Positions 30,385 to 38,258 of a stretch of 64,000 nt of DNA are shown piece after piece. The translations under genes were made by a program, and so were the position numbers. Positions within the stretch are counted from its first letter, which is position 1, and every line of letters starts with the position of its first letter. The DNA is from Gammaproteobacteria bacterium (GTDB lineage: Bacteria > Pseudomonadota > Gammaproteobacteria > Xanthomonadales > Wenzhouxiangellaceae), in assembly GCA_021772975.1 (NCBI GenBank), contig JAJFKY010000001.1:248001-312000 (forward strand), read 5' to 3'. The notes beneath the pieces are model-generated. The model saw only the letters and a program-made list of their open reading frames with translations, was not told where the DNA came from and did not search any database.

Positions 30385-32004
30385 TCAGCCCTGCAACGCG
30401 ACCAGCGCCACATACATCGCCTGCACCACTACGATGACCAGAATCAATGCCACCGGATACACCGACGAGTAGGCCACGATCGGCCGCTCGGATGGGTCGG
30501 TTTCCGCAATCACGGTTAGCCCGGGAGTAAAGGTCATGCCACCACAAATCACCCCGAAGCACTCGCTGATTGAGATTTTAAGCACGTAATGGCCGAACAG
30601 GAAACTGGTTGCCATCGGTATCACGGCAAACATGACCGCGTACAGAGCGTAGTAGAGAGCCTGATAATCCAGCGAGTCGACAAAACTCTGCCCGGTCTCA
30701 AAACCCAGTTGGACAAAAAACAGCGCCAGTCCGAACTCCTTCAAGACCGCGGTGGCGTTGCGGGGGAAACGGCCGATGAAGTTACCGATGCGGCCGAAGT
30801 GGCCGAAAATCAGCCCCGAAATCAGCGCGCCACCGGCCAGGCCCAGCGAAAAAGGCCCCAGCTGAGGCAACGGAATCACAATGCCGCCGATGGCGAAGGC
30901 CAGAAACAGTGTCGCGGCCAATGAGGCAATGTCCACGCGCGGCTGTACGGTATGGTGTTCGTGGCCAAGAAACAGTTCCAGCTGATCGAGCTGATAAGCG
31001 GTGCCGACCGCAACCACCACGTCGCCATACTCCACCGTCAGGTCATCACGCGCCACAAACTCAACATCTGAACGGATGATGCGGGTAATGGAAACGTTGT
31101 AGCGCAGGCCAATGCCCAGGTCGCTGATTGAGCGGTTCACGATCGCTACATTTTCCACCACGATATTGCGCGTATCGAGTTCCGATTCTGCCTGAAACTC
31201 ATCATGAATCGATTCACCGAGCAAGGCTCCGACCGCTTCAACCGCCTCAAGTTTGCCCTCCAGCTTGATCACATCGCCGGTCAGCAGCGCGGTGGAACCG
31301 CTGGCGGTACGGATGGATAGATCACGCAGAATGCCTGACACCACCACATCGCGCTCCTGCAAGAGCTGGATATCACGCAGCAGCTGGCCGTTGACTTCCT
31401 CGTTAAGCACCTTAAACACGCCCGTGTGCAGCCGGCTGCGTGAAGACACCTCGGCCGCCATTCTTTTACGCAACAACTTGGTCGCCAGGGTAATAAACAA
31501 AATAACGCCGATCAGCCCAAATGGATAAGCCACCCCGTAGCCGAAAATGACTTCGCTTTCCGGGCTGAACTGAAGTGCGCTAACCAGTGCGGGACTGGAA
31601 GTGAAGGAACCGGCGAACAGTCCCAGGCCGACACCGATAGGAATGCCGGTCAAGGTGATGATCGCGACCGTATTGACAAAGGCCACACTGAGCAGTGCCA
31701 GCACGTTGGTGATAAAGCGGCGGCCGTGCTTTTTGAAAGCCCGGAAGAAGCTTGGGCCGGCCTCCAGGCCGACCGATAGCAGGAACAGCACAATGCCCAG
31801 ATCCTGAAGAATCTGGATCGGTTCGAACTGGTATAAATAACCGGCCACCATGGCCGTGATCAGTACGCCACTGGCGCCAAAGCCTACGCCCCTGATTTTG
31901 AGGTTGCCGAAAGCCAGGCCGATCAGAATAATCAGAAAGGTAACCAGCAGTTCGGTTTTGCGGAAGAAAAACTCTATGCCGATCAGGTCTTCTGCGCCAT
32001 TCAT
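30385..32004 (-). CDS. AAE-family (YidE/YbjL, AspT-type) transporter with two TrkA-C domains
   Basis: A 539-residue inner-membrane protein with two membrane blocks of about five helices each, separated by a cytosolic region with two RCK/TrkA-C modules (residues ~200-340). The duplicated signature is clear: GIVLFLLSVGLEAGPSFF in the first half and FGLALFFVQLGFETGQSF in the second. GSFTSSPALVSAL and GGMTFTPGLTVI likewise correspond. AspT members exchange aspartate and alanine; most relatives have unknown substrates. An upstream promoter region lies at 32005-32100. Confidence 0.9.
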   Translation of the reverse strand: MNGAEDLIGIEFFFRKTELLVTFLIILIGLAFGNLKIRGVGFGASGVLITAMVAGYLYQFEPIQILQDLGIVLFLLSVGLEAGPSFFRAFKKHGRRFITNVLALLSVAFVNTVAIITLTGIPIGVGLGLFAGSFTSSPALVSALQFSPESEVIFGYGVAYPFGLIGVILFITLATKLLRKRMAAEVSSRSRLHTGVFKVLNEEVNGQLLRDIQLLQERDVVVSGILRDLSIRTASGSTALLTGDVIKLEGKLEAVEAVGALLGESIHDEFQAESELDTRNIVVENVAIVNRSISDLGIGLRYNVSITRIIRSDVEFVARDDLTVEYGDVVVAVGTAYQLDQLELFLGHEHHTVQPRVDIASLAATLFLAFAIGGIVIPLPQLGPFSLGLAGGALISGLIFGHFGRIGNFIGRFPRNATAVLKEFGLALFFVQLGFETGQSFVDSLDYQALYYALYAVMFAVIPMATSFLFGHYVLKISISECFGVICGGMTFTPGLTVIAETDPSERPIVAYSSVYPVALILVIVVVQAMYVALVALQG

Positions 32005-32099
32005 GTTATTTCACGTGGTGTTAAAAAGGTAACTGGTATGAACTTCAAAGGTATTGTTGCACATCGCAAGTGCTCAATCCGAGCTGTAGCGACCTGGAT

Positions 32100-32127
32100 A
32101 AAAAAACCCGCACCGGAAGATGCGGGT
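32100..32127 (-). terminator. rho-independent terminator of ompW
   Basis: Read on the minus strand, ACCCGCA and TGCGGGT form a 7-bp stem around an 8-base loop, followed by seven T residues. It lies 26 bp after the ompW stop. Confidence 0.85.
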
Positions 32128-32152
32128 AATGAGTTGGAGGACGGTGGTTTAC

Positions 32153-32863
32153 TCAAAACCGGTAGTTGGCGCCCAGCATGAATACCAGTGGATCAACGTC
32201 AACGTCGACTTCGGTGACGAAAGCATCATTTACAAACACCTGGGCTTCGCTGCTGATATCAATAAACCAGAGCTGCGTGCTGATACCCCAGCGGTCGTTG
32301 ATCTGCCAGTCAATACCCGCATTGGCGGCAAAGCCGAAAGAATTGCTCAGATCCAGGTCGGTGCTGTTGACGCCGCCGATAATTCCATCCAGAGCACTGG
32401 TCAATGCCGGATCAGAATCACTGTCAAAGAACCAGGTCCAGTTGACCCCGGCGCCGATGAAAGGACGAATCCTGCCGTTAGGATTAAAGCGGTATTCCAG
32501 CGTTAATGAAGGTGGCAGGTGAGTGGTCTCGCCAAGTTCAACGCCCTGCAGTGCACCGGTCCCGTTAAGCTGGTGCTCAAATGGTGCCGCGGCCAGCAGC
32601 GTCGCGGCAATATTGGGGGTGAAGGCATAACTCAGACTGAAGGTAAAACCCAATTCCCCAGCAACATCAATTCCGTCATTGCCGGGGATCAAGCCCAGAC
32701 CATTATCGCCCAATACACCTTCGGAATCGCTCAGCGGTTCGATATATGCGGCGCCAAAACGCAACAACCAGCGATCATCGGCCGTTTGCTCCTGTGCGAC
32801 GACTGAAAAGGCTGCCGCCATGATCAACCCGGCAAGTACCAATAACTGACTTTTGTAAAACAT
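32153..32863 (-). CDS. ompW: OmpW family outer-membrane beta-barrel protein
   Basis: OmpW forms an eight-stranded barrel with a hydrophobic channel. From the ATG at 32863 the protein has a Sec signal (cleavage after VVAQ), then WLLRFGAAYIEPLSDS. Barrel strands follow, including LGFTFSLSYAFTPNIAATLLAAAPFEHQL, LPPSLTLEYRF and RPFIGAGVNWTWFFD, ending with an aromatic terminal residue (FMLGANYRF). An 11-codon upstream extension is not needed. An FNR box lies upstream; OmpW is FNR-activated in E. coli. Confidence 0.94.
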   Translation of the reverse strand: MFYKSQLLVLAGLIMAAAFSVVAQEQTADDRWLLRFGAAYIEPLSDSEGVLGDNGLGLIPGNDGIDVAGELGFTFSLSYAFTPNIAATLLAAAPFEHQLNGTGALQGVELGETTHLPPSLTLEYRFNPNGRIRPFIGAGVNWTWFFDSDSDPALTSALDGIIGGVNSTDLDLSNSFGFAANAGIDWQINDRWGISTQLWFIDISSEAQVFVNDAFVTEVDVDVDPLVFMLGANYRF

Positions 32864-32919
32864 ATGCTTTGCTCTCAGTGAACCTGGGAGCAGCATATCG
32901 AGATATCCGTAGCCGCTTA

Positions 32920-32933
32920 TTGATCATGATCAA
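32920..32933 (-). promoter_or_regulatory. perfect FNR/ANR box upstream of ompW
   Basis: TTGATcatgATCAA is an exact consensus match. On the minus strand a -10-like TATGCT spans 32897-32892, predicting transcription from about 32885. The box centre (32926.5) is then at -41.5, the class II activating position. Confidence 0.9.
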
Positions 32934-32959
32934 ATGCCCGCAGCGGCCACTGGAAGAAG

Positions 32960-33715
32960 CTATTGGTGGTAGGCGTAATCCGGGGTGTTGTCGCAGAAAC
33001 CGGCGATGTCGCGCAGACTGGAGAGATCTTTGATTTCCAGCAAGCTGCGGTTGGCGGTGATGCAACCGAGGTCTTTTAACTGCCGGAATGCACGTGACAC
33101 CGTTTCCAGTTGCAAGCCCAGATAATTGGACAGATCCTGACGGCTGATGGCCATATCAAAGCTGTCTGCCTGCAGCCCGCAATTGCGGCGGCGATCAGCG
33201 TAACGACACAGAAATAATGCCACCCGCTCCTGTGCCGAGCGGCGCGCCAGCAGCTCGTGGTTATCATGGCCGGAGTTGAGTTCGCGCGAAGTCATGCGCA
33301 TCACCTGTTTGGATAATGATGGCATGCGGGCACTGACTGCTTCCAGGTCCGCCAATGGCAAAGCACACACATTACTGGTTTCCAGCGCCTGAACACTGAC
33401 CTGATGACAGCGATCAGCCAGTGCGTCCAGCCCGAACAACTCCCCGGGCAGGTGAATGCCTACAATCTGCCAGACCCCGTCTTCGCGCAGCCGGAAGCTT
33501 TTGAACGAGCCGACCCGCACAGCATAGATGGCCTGAGCGACATCACCGGCACGAAACAGGTATTCATCGGTTTTGATACGACGGCGCTTTTGTACCAGTT
33601 GATCCAGCTCGTTGATTTCACCCGGCTGCAAACCCGCTGGCAAACACAGCTGGCGCATATTACAGCCAGAGCAAATCCGGCGAACCTCATCTAATTGAAT
33701 CAGTTTGCTGGTCAT
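32960..33715 (-). CDS. anr: ANR/FNR-type oxygen-sensing transcriptional regulator
   Basis: A cyclic-AMP-receptor-like regulator of 251 residues with the oxygen-labile [4Fe-4S] cluster cysteines at 15, 18, 24 and 117 (CSGCNMRQLC near the N-terminus and VCALPL distally), spaced as in FNR. The recognition helix LQLETVSRAFRQL keeps the E-x-x-S-R residues that read TTGAT-N4-ATCAA. This is the expected regulator of the ccoN, ompW and own-gene boxes in this window. GAGAG precedes the ATG. The symbol could equally be fnr. Confidence 0.95.
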   Translation of the reverse strand: MTSKLIQLDEVRRICSGCNMRQLCLPAGLQPGEINELDQLVQKRRRIKTDEYLFRAGDVAQAIYAVRVGSFKSFRLREDGVWQIVGIHLPGELFGLDALADRCHQVSVQALETSNVCALPLADLEAVSARMPSLSKQVMRMTSRELNSGHDNHELLARRSAQERVALFLCRYADRRRNCGLQADSFDMAISRQDLSNYLGLQLETVSRAFRQLKDLGCITANRSLLEIKDLSSLRDIAGFCDNTPDYAYHQ

Positions 33716-33749
33716 TTGCTCTCAACATGCGGGGGAAACTATTTATACC

Positions 33750-33763
33750 TTGATCCAAGTCAA
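33750..33763 (-). promoter_or_regulatory. FNR/ANR box in the anr promoter (autorepression position)
   Basis: On the minus strand TTGACttggATCAA matches nine of ten fixed positions. A TATAAA-like -10 lies immediately downstream (about 33747-33742), predicting a start near 33735. The box would then overlap the core promoter around -21, where binding would repress. Confidence 0.72.
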
Positions 33764-33823
33764 ATAACCAGCCACCAGCACCGGACCAGTTGCTGGATCG
33801 GGGTGACTGCCGGCTGCGGACCT

Positions 33824-34585
33824 TTATTCTGCCTGTTCGAAGTCCTCCTGCTCATCCAGAAACTCATCATAATCAGGCAATTCCGTTTCGCCGTCAGTAA
33901 TTTGGAATTCACGGCTTTGCAGATAAGCATCACGCACCAGCAGATACGGATCAGCCGCTTCATTAAGGTCATCATCCAGATCGAACAGATTAACCCGCAG
34001 AGTCAGGATGTTAGCCACCAACGGCTCAAAACGATCAAATTCATTGGAAGCAATGCTGACCCCATCGGTGTAAAACTCCGGTATCCGCCCAACACCATCG
34101 CGCAACGTGCTGGGGCCCAGCACAGGCAGCATCAGAAATGGGCTGTTTTCCCAGCCCCAGACCGCGAAAGTCTGCCCGAAATCCTCGTTATGACGGGGAA
34201 TGCCCTGTTCACTGGCAACATCCACCAGACCTGCCAGCCCAAAGGTGGAATTGAGTGCAAAACGGCCCAGTGAAACGCCGAAATCCTCGAATTTACCCTG
34301 CAGCAGCAGATTAACAATGGTCACCGGGTAGCTCAGGTTGGTCACGAAGTTTTCAATGCCCTGCTCGAGAAAATTCGGTGTGACGTAGTGATAAAGCTTG
34401 GCTATCGGCCGGACAATGGCTTTATCCAGGCCACGGTTGAACTCAAATGCGCCGCGGTTAAAACCTTCCCATGGATCGCGCGGATCACGCTCATCGCTGG
34501 TGGTAGCACAGCCAGCCATACCAGCCAGCACGGTGACCAGCACAGTAACTTTGAGAGTTGAAAATATTTTTGCCGACCTGCTCAT
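33824..34585 (-). CDS. mlaA: MlaA (VacJ) phospholipid-transport lipoprotein
   Basis: MlaA sits in the outer membrane and removes mislocalised phospholipids for the Mla pathway. The chosen ATG (34585) follows AAGGA and gives a signal with lipobox GMAGC. Family motifs are DPWEGFNRGAFEFNRGLDKAI, VTNLSYPVTIVNLLLQGKFED, STFGLAGLVDVAS and DFGQTFAVWGWENSPFLMLPVLGPSTLRDGVG. An acidic tail ends the protein. It is the last gene of the mlaFEDCBA run; in E. coli mlaA lies elsewhere. Confidence 0.95.
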   Translation of the reverse strand: MSRSAKIFSTLKVTVLVTVLAGMAGCATTSDERDPRDPWEGFNRGAFEFNRGLDKAIVRPIAKLYHYVTPNFLEQGIENFVTNLSYPVTIVNLLLQGKFEDFGVSLGRFALNSTFGLAGLVDVASEQGIPRHNEDFGQTFAVWGWENSPFLMLPVLGPSTLRDGVGRIPEFYTDGVSIASNEFDRFEPLVANILTLRVNLFDLDDDLNEAADPYLLVRDAYLQSREFQITDGETELPDYDEFLDEQEDFEQAE

Positions 34586-34639
34586 GTTATTGGGTTCCTT
34601 ATTCATTGTTGTGCTGGCTGCGGTATCCAGTATGCAAGC

Positions 34640-34960
34640 CTAGGCCAGATTCAGTACTTCATCCAATTGCGACAACCGGGCCAGCATTCTCAACTGCCGG
34701 GGCGCATGGCTGAGCGACAGCTCCTGCCCGGCACGCTTGGCCCAGGCGCGCCATTCCAGCAGCAATGCCAGACCGGCGCTGTCGATGTGCCTGACTGCTT
34801 CCAGACAGACTTCGGTAGGAGGATGTTCGTTGCGGGCTATCTGCTGACTTTTCCGGTGCAGCGCCGGCACGCTGTCCTTATCGACCACCCCGGACAAGCG
34901 CAAACAATGCTTGTCCAGCGTCAAATCCGCCTGCTCAGTTAACGTCGTTCTGCTGCTCAT
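34640..34960 (-). CDS. mlaB: STAS-domain protein MlaB
   Basis: MlaB binds the MlaF ATPase and is needed for MlaFEDB activity. The 106-residue protein begins MSSRTTLTEQ (a TTG one codon upstream is disfavoured). It is a single STAS domain with LRLSGVVDKDSVPAL and the conserved HIDSAGLALLLEW, which contains the switch region. It lies between mlaC and mlaA. Confidence 0.92.
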   Translation of the reverse strand: MSSRTTLTEQADLTLDKHCLRLSGVVDKDSVPALHRKSQQIARNEHPPTEVCLEAVRHIDSAGLALLLEWRAWAKRAGQELSLSHAPRQLRMLARLSQLDEVLNLA

Positions 34961-34992
34961 CAATGCCTGCCCGGTTTTTGCCCCACAACCGG

Positions 34993-35670
34993 TCAGCCTT
35001 GGTCCGACTTGCCTTTATCCAGTTTCAGAGCACCCGACTGCAGCCTGCTCAGGACTTTATCAAAACCATCCTTGCTGATTTCTTCGCCAAACTGGTTACG
35101 GTAAGTGGCCACGTAGGAAATGCCTTCGATGATCACATCAAACGCCTTCCAGCCGGCTTCGGTTTTACGCAATACATAATCTACCGGAGCTTCGTCACCA
35201 TCATTCAACTGGATGCGGGTACGCACCCGGGTCTGGCGTTCGGTGTTCTTGCCGACCAGCGGGAGTACTTTGACCTGATCGCGCGAATCAAACTCCAGCA
35301 GGCCATCGGAATAGCGGCTGACCAACTGGTCCAGCAAGGCTTCGCCAAATGCCTCAATTTTAGCCGGGCTGAGACCCCGGCCATGCTTGCCCAGAATCAA
35401 ACGCGCCGAGAAATCCCGGTCCAGCACCGGAATAAACACGTCTTCTACCAGCTCATCCAGCTGGTCCGGATTGGCGCGGTAATCAGCCCGGTTGGCGTTG
35501 ATACTCTGGAACAGCGTATCGGATATCTCAGTCACCAGTGCATGCGGTTCAGCCGAAAAATCCACGCCGTCACGCTGCGCATAGCCCTGCTGAGCCGGCC
35601 ATACGCCGAGTACCAGAGCGCTCAAAAAAATCGCTGTACCAAAAACTTTCATAGAGTGGTTCACTTGCAT
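34993..35670 (-). CDS. mlaC: MlaC periplasmic phospholipid-binding protein
   Basis: MlaC ferries phospholipid between MlaA and MlaD. The start at 35670 has GAGGA six bases upstream and gives a Sec signal; the long upstream frame extension overlaps mlaD and is spurious. The 225-residue protein has the TtgE/MlaC look: DELVEDVFIPVLDRDFSARLILGKHGRGLSP, DQLVSRYSDGLLEFD, VRTRIQLNDGDEAPVDYVLRKTEAGWKAFDVIIEGISYVATYRNQF. Confidence 0.94.
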   Translation of the reverse strand: MQVNHSMKVFGTAIFLSALVLGVWPAQQGYAQRDGVDFSAEPHALVTEISDTLFQSINANRADYRANPDQLDELVEDVFIPVLDRDFSARLILGKHGRGLSPAKIEAFGEALLDQLVSRYSDGLLEFDSRDQVKVLPLVGKNTERQTRVRTRIQLNDGDEAPVDYVLRKTEAGWKAFDVIIEGISYVATYRNQFGEEISKDGFDKVLSRLQSGALKLDKGKSDQG

Positions 35671-35701
35671 GTTCAGTCCTCGCCTGACCATCCGGCCAGC
35701 A

Positions 35702-36178
35702 TTATTCCTCGTCAGAGGATTCGGTATCGCTGTTGAATAGATATTTGCTGACCAGCTCCTCCAGCACCACCGCCGACTGCGCGATAAACAGTTCATCGCC
35801 ATTCCGCAGGTAATCCGGAGAGCCGCCGGGCTCCAGTTCCACATATTTATCACCCAGCACGCCCTTGGTGTAAATACTGGCAGAGGTATCGGTGGGCAGC
35901 TGATCATAGCGCGCATCGATGGTCATCGTCACCAGCGCCTCAAAACTGTCCGGCTCCAGCGTAATCGCTTCAATGGTGCCGATATTCACTCCTGCGACAG
36001 CAACCGGCGCGCGGGGTTTCAAATCACCGACATTGCTGAAACGGGCGGATATCTGATACGAGCCTTCTTTGCCGAAACCGCCCACATCGGTGGCCTCAAA
36101 CGCCAGAAACAGCAGGGCCGCCAGACCCAGCAGCATAAACAGACCGGCGGTCAATTCAACACTTTGATTGATTTTCAC
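35702..36178 (-). CDS. mlaD: MlaD, MCE-domain inner-membrane anchored protein
   Basis: MlaD forms the hexameric periplasmic ring of the MlaFEDB complex. It has one N-terminal membrane anchor (LTAGLFMLLGLAALLFLAF), then an MCE domain with YQISARFSNVGDLKPRAPVAVAGVNIGTI and GVLGDKYVELEPGG, and an acidic C-terminus. The 158-residue size is normal. Confidence 0.95.
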   Translation of the reverse strand: MKINQSVELTAGLFMLLGLAALLFLAFEATDVGGFGKEGSYQISARFSNVGDLKPRAPVAVAGVNIGTIEAITLEPDSFEALVTMTIDARYDQLPTDTSASIYTKGVLGDKYVELEPGGSPDYLRNGDELFIAQSAVVLEELVSKYLFNSDTESSDEE

Positions 36179-36202
36179 AATGATTTCCTGCTTTTCAGCA
36201 CA

Positions 36203-36970
36203 CTAAATTAATAACGCGGTCAGTACAAAGTCCAGCACCAGCACAATGATGGAGCCGACGATCACCGTCTGGGTAGTGGCAATCGCGACGCCTCGGCCGG
36301 TGGGTTCGGCGGTATAACCCTGAAACACCGAAATCAGGGCGATCACAATGCCGAACACCACACTTTTGATAAAGCCACTGACATAATCGGCCTGAAAGTC
36401 GACCACCGACTGCATCCTGCTCCAGAACAGACCCTGATCGAGATGAGTCCATTCCACCGCGAACAGGTAACTGCCCAGCACCGCCAGCATATTGAACAAT
36501 GCGGTTAACATCGGCAAGGCCAGCACCGCGGCAATAAAGCGCGGCAATACCACCCGCTCAATCGGATCAATCGCCATCAGTTCCAGCGCATCCAGTTGTT
36601 CGGTGGCCTTCATCAAACCGATTTCAGCCGCGATCGAAGTGCCGGCGCGACCGGCGAACAACAATGCGGTCAACACCGGACCCAGTTCCCGGAACAGGGT
36701 CAATGCCACCACCGCGCCCACCGATTCACTGGCGCCAAACTGCACCAGCGTGTTGTAACCCTGTAACCCCAATACCATGCCGACAAAAAATGCGCTGGTC
36801 AGAATGATCACCAGCGAACGGGTGCCGATAAAATACAGCTGCCGCATGACCTCGCCCCATTGCCTGGTGGACAAGCGCAGGCGCCCGACAATCTGCAGCA
36901 GGAACAAACCACAAAGGCCAATATCGCGCAGTGCACGGTTGGTCTGATCGATGATTCCGCCGCCAGTCAT
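36203..36970 (-). CDS. mlaE: MlaE permease
   Basis: MlaE is the membrane permease of the phospholipid ABC system. The 255-residue protein has an amphipathic N-terminal helix, then FVGMVLGLQGYNTLVQFGA, ELGPVLTALLFAGRAGTSIAAEIGLMKATEQLDAL, MAIDPIERVVLPR and GRGVAIATTQTVIVGS motifs typical of the family. Its start overlaps the mlaF stop by four bases. Confidence 0.96.
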   Translation of the reverse strand: MTGGGIIDQTNRALRDIGLCGLFLLQIVGRLRLSTRQWGEVMRQLYFIGTRSLVIILTSAFFVGMVLGLQGYNTLVQFGASESVGAVVALTLFRELGPVLTALLFAGRAGTSIAAEIGLMKATEQLDALELMAIDPIERVVLPRFIAAVLALPMLTALFNMLAVLGSYLFAVEWTHLDQGLFWSRMQSVVDFQADYVSGFIKSVVFGIVIALISVFQGYTAEPTGRGVAIATTQTVIVGSIIVLVLDFVLTALLI

Positions 36971-37776
36971 GCCAGTAAGTCCTCACTTAAATCCCGGGCG
37001 GGATAATGAAATGGCACCGGCCCGTCCGGCAGACCATTCATAAACTGACGAACCGCCGGCGATTGATCCTCAATGAGCTGTTCCGGGCTGCCACTGGCTG
37101 CCACTTTGCCTTCCACCAGAATCACCGCCAGGTCCGCCAGCTGATTGATCTGCTCAACATTGTGCGTGACCAGCACGCTGGTCAGACTCAAGGCCCGGTT
37201 CACATGTCCGATCAGCTGGTTGACGGTGGCCACCGCAATCGGGTCGAGACCGGTAAACGGCTCATCGTACAGCACCAGTGCCGGGTCCAGCACCAGTGCG
37301 CGTGCCAGCGCGACCCGCCGCGCCATCCCGCCGGACAGTTCGCGCGGATACAGATCCAGTGCACCGCGTAAACCCACCGCATGCAGTTTGGTCAGTACCA
37401 GGCGGCGAATAATGGTTTCCGTTAAGCCGGTATGCTCACGGACCGGCAAGGCAACATTCTCATACACACTCAGATCGGTGAACAATGCGCTGTTCTGCAG
37501 CATTACGCCCAGCGTTTTGCGGTATTGATTAAGCTGCCGGTCCGACATCACGTCAACCCGCTGCCCGTTCACGATAACCCGCCCGCTGGCCGGCTTGAGC
37601 TGACCGGTGATCAGCTTTAATACCGTGCTTTTACCTACCCCGCTGGGACCCATGATAGCCACCACCTTGCCCTGCGGAATTGATAAACTGAAATCATCCA
37701 GAATGGTGCGCGGACCACGCCGGAAAACCACATTTTCCAGTTCAATAAAAGCTGTCTGTTCGCTGTTGTCCATCAT
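36967..37776 (-). CDS. mlaF: MlaF ATP-binding protein
   Basis: MlaF is the ATPase of the MlaFEDB complex. Motifs: Walker A GPSGVGKST, Q-loop LGVMLQNSALFTDLSVYENVA, signature RELSGGMARRVALARAL, Walker B LVLYDEPFTGLDPIA and H-loop LVTHNVEQ. The C-terminal extension (SPAVRQFMNGLPDGPVPFHYPA) matches the MlaB-contacting tail. I start at the first of two adjacent ATGs (37776); nine upstream codons are unlikely. First gene of the operon. Confidence 0.95.
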   Translation of the reverse strand: MMDNSEQTAFIELENVVFRRGPRTILDDFSLSIPQGKVVAIMGPSGVGKSTVLKLITGQLKPASGRVIVNGQRVDVMSDRQLNQYRKTLGVMLQNSALFTDLSVYENVALPVREHTGLTETIIRRLVLTKLHAVGLRGALDLYPRELSGGMARRVALARALVLDPALVLYDEPFTGLDPIAVATVNQLIGHVNRALSLTSVLVTHNVEQINQLADLAVILVEGKVAASGSPEQLIEDQSPAVRQFMNGLPDGPVPFHYPARDLSEDLLA

Positions 37777-37883
37777 GCTTGGGTTTGCCCTGCGGCGGCG
37801 CAAAAATAATCCATCAACTCAATATCTGATCATAACTGTTTAACAGGACCGCCACCGGAATGATTGCTTACGCAGCCCGGCTA

Positions 37884-38231
37884 TTATTCAGAAGCCAGCA
37901 GTTGTTCAAGCGTCTCGGCGGCATGCCGGGCGTGCGGGATCACAATACTGCCGCCCACCATCAGGGCCACGCTCATCGCCTCATCAATTTCCGGCTTGCC
38001 GTAACCTTCCTGAACGCAGCGTTGCAGGTGATAATCGATGCAATCGTTGCAGCGCAGCACCGCGGACGCCACCAGACCCAGTAATTCCTTGTTTTTAGTG
38101 CTCAGTGCACCTTCCGCATAAACCGTTTTATCCAGGCCGACAAAGCGCTTGATCGCCAGGCTGTCGGTGGCCAGCAAGGCAGCATTACCGCGCTCACGGC
38201 GTTGCAGAAACTCATTAAAAGCATTACTCAT
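37884..38231 (-). CDS. carboxymuconolactone decarboxylase/AhpD-like protein
   Basis: A 115-residue CMD-family protein with the redox-type motif CNDCIDYH (CxxC followed by His), as in AhpD-type peroxidase reductases, and the surrounding KNKELLGLVASAVLRCNDC and EIDEAMSVALMVGGSIVIPHA. A disulfide-reductase role is likely, but the partner is unknown. It is 27 bp downstream of the amidase gene. Confidence 0.87.
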   Translation of the reverse strand: MSNAFNEFLQRRERGNAALLATDSLAIKRFVGLDKTVYAEGALSTKNKELLGLVASAVLRCNDCIDYHLQRCVQEGYGKPEIDEAMSVALMVGGSIVIPHARHAAETLEQLLASE

Positions 38232-38258
38232 GGAATGATCCGGTTCAGGTGATTATGG

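Noticed and set aside
35671-35916. 82-codon upstream extension of the mlaC frame
   Set aside because: It overlaps mlaD, and the good ribosome-binding site and signal peptide are at 35670.
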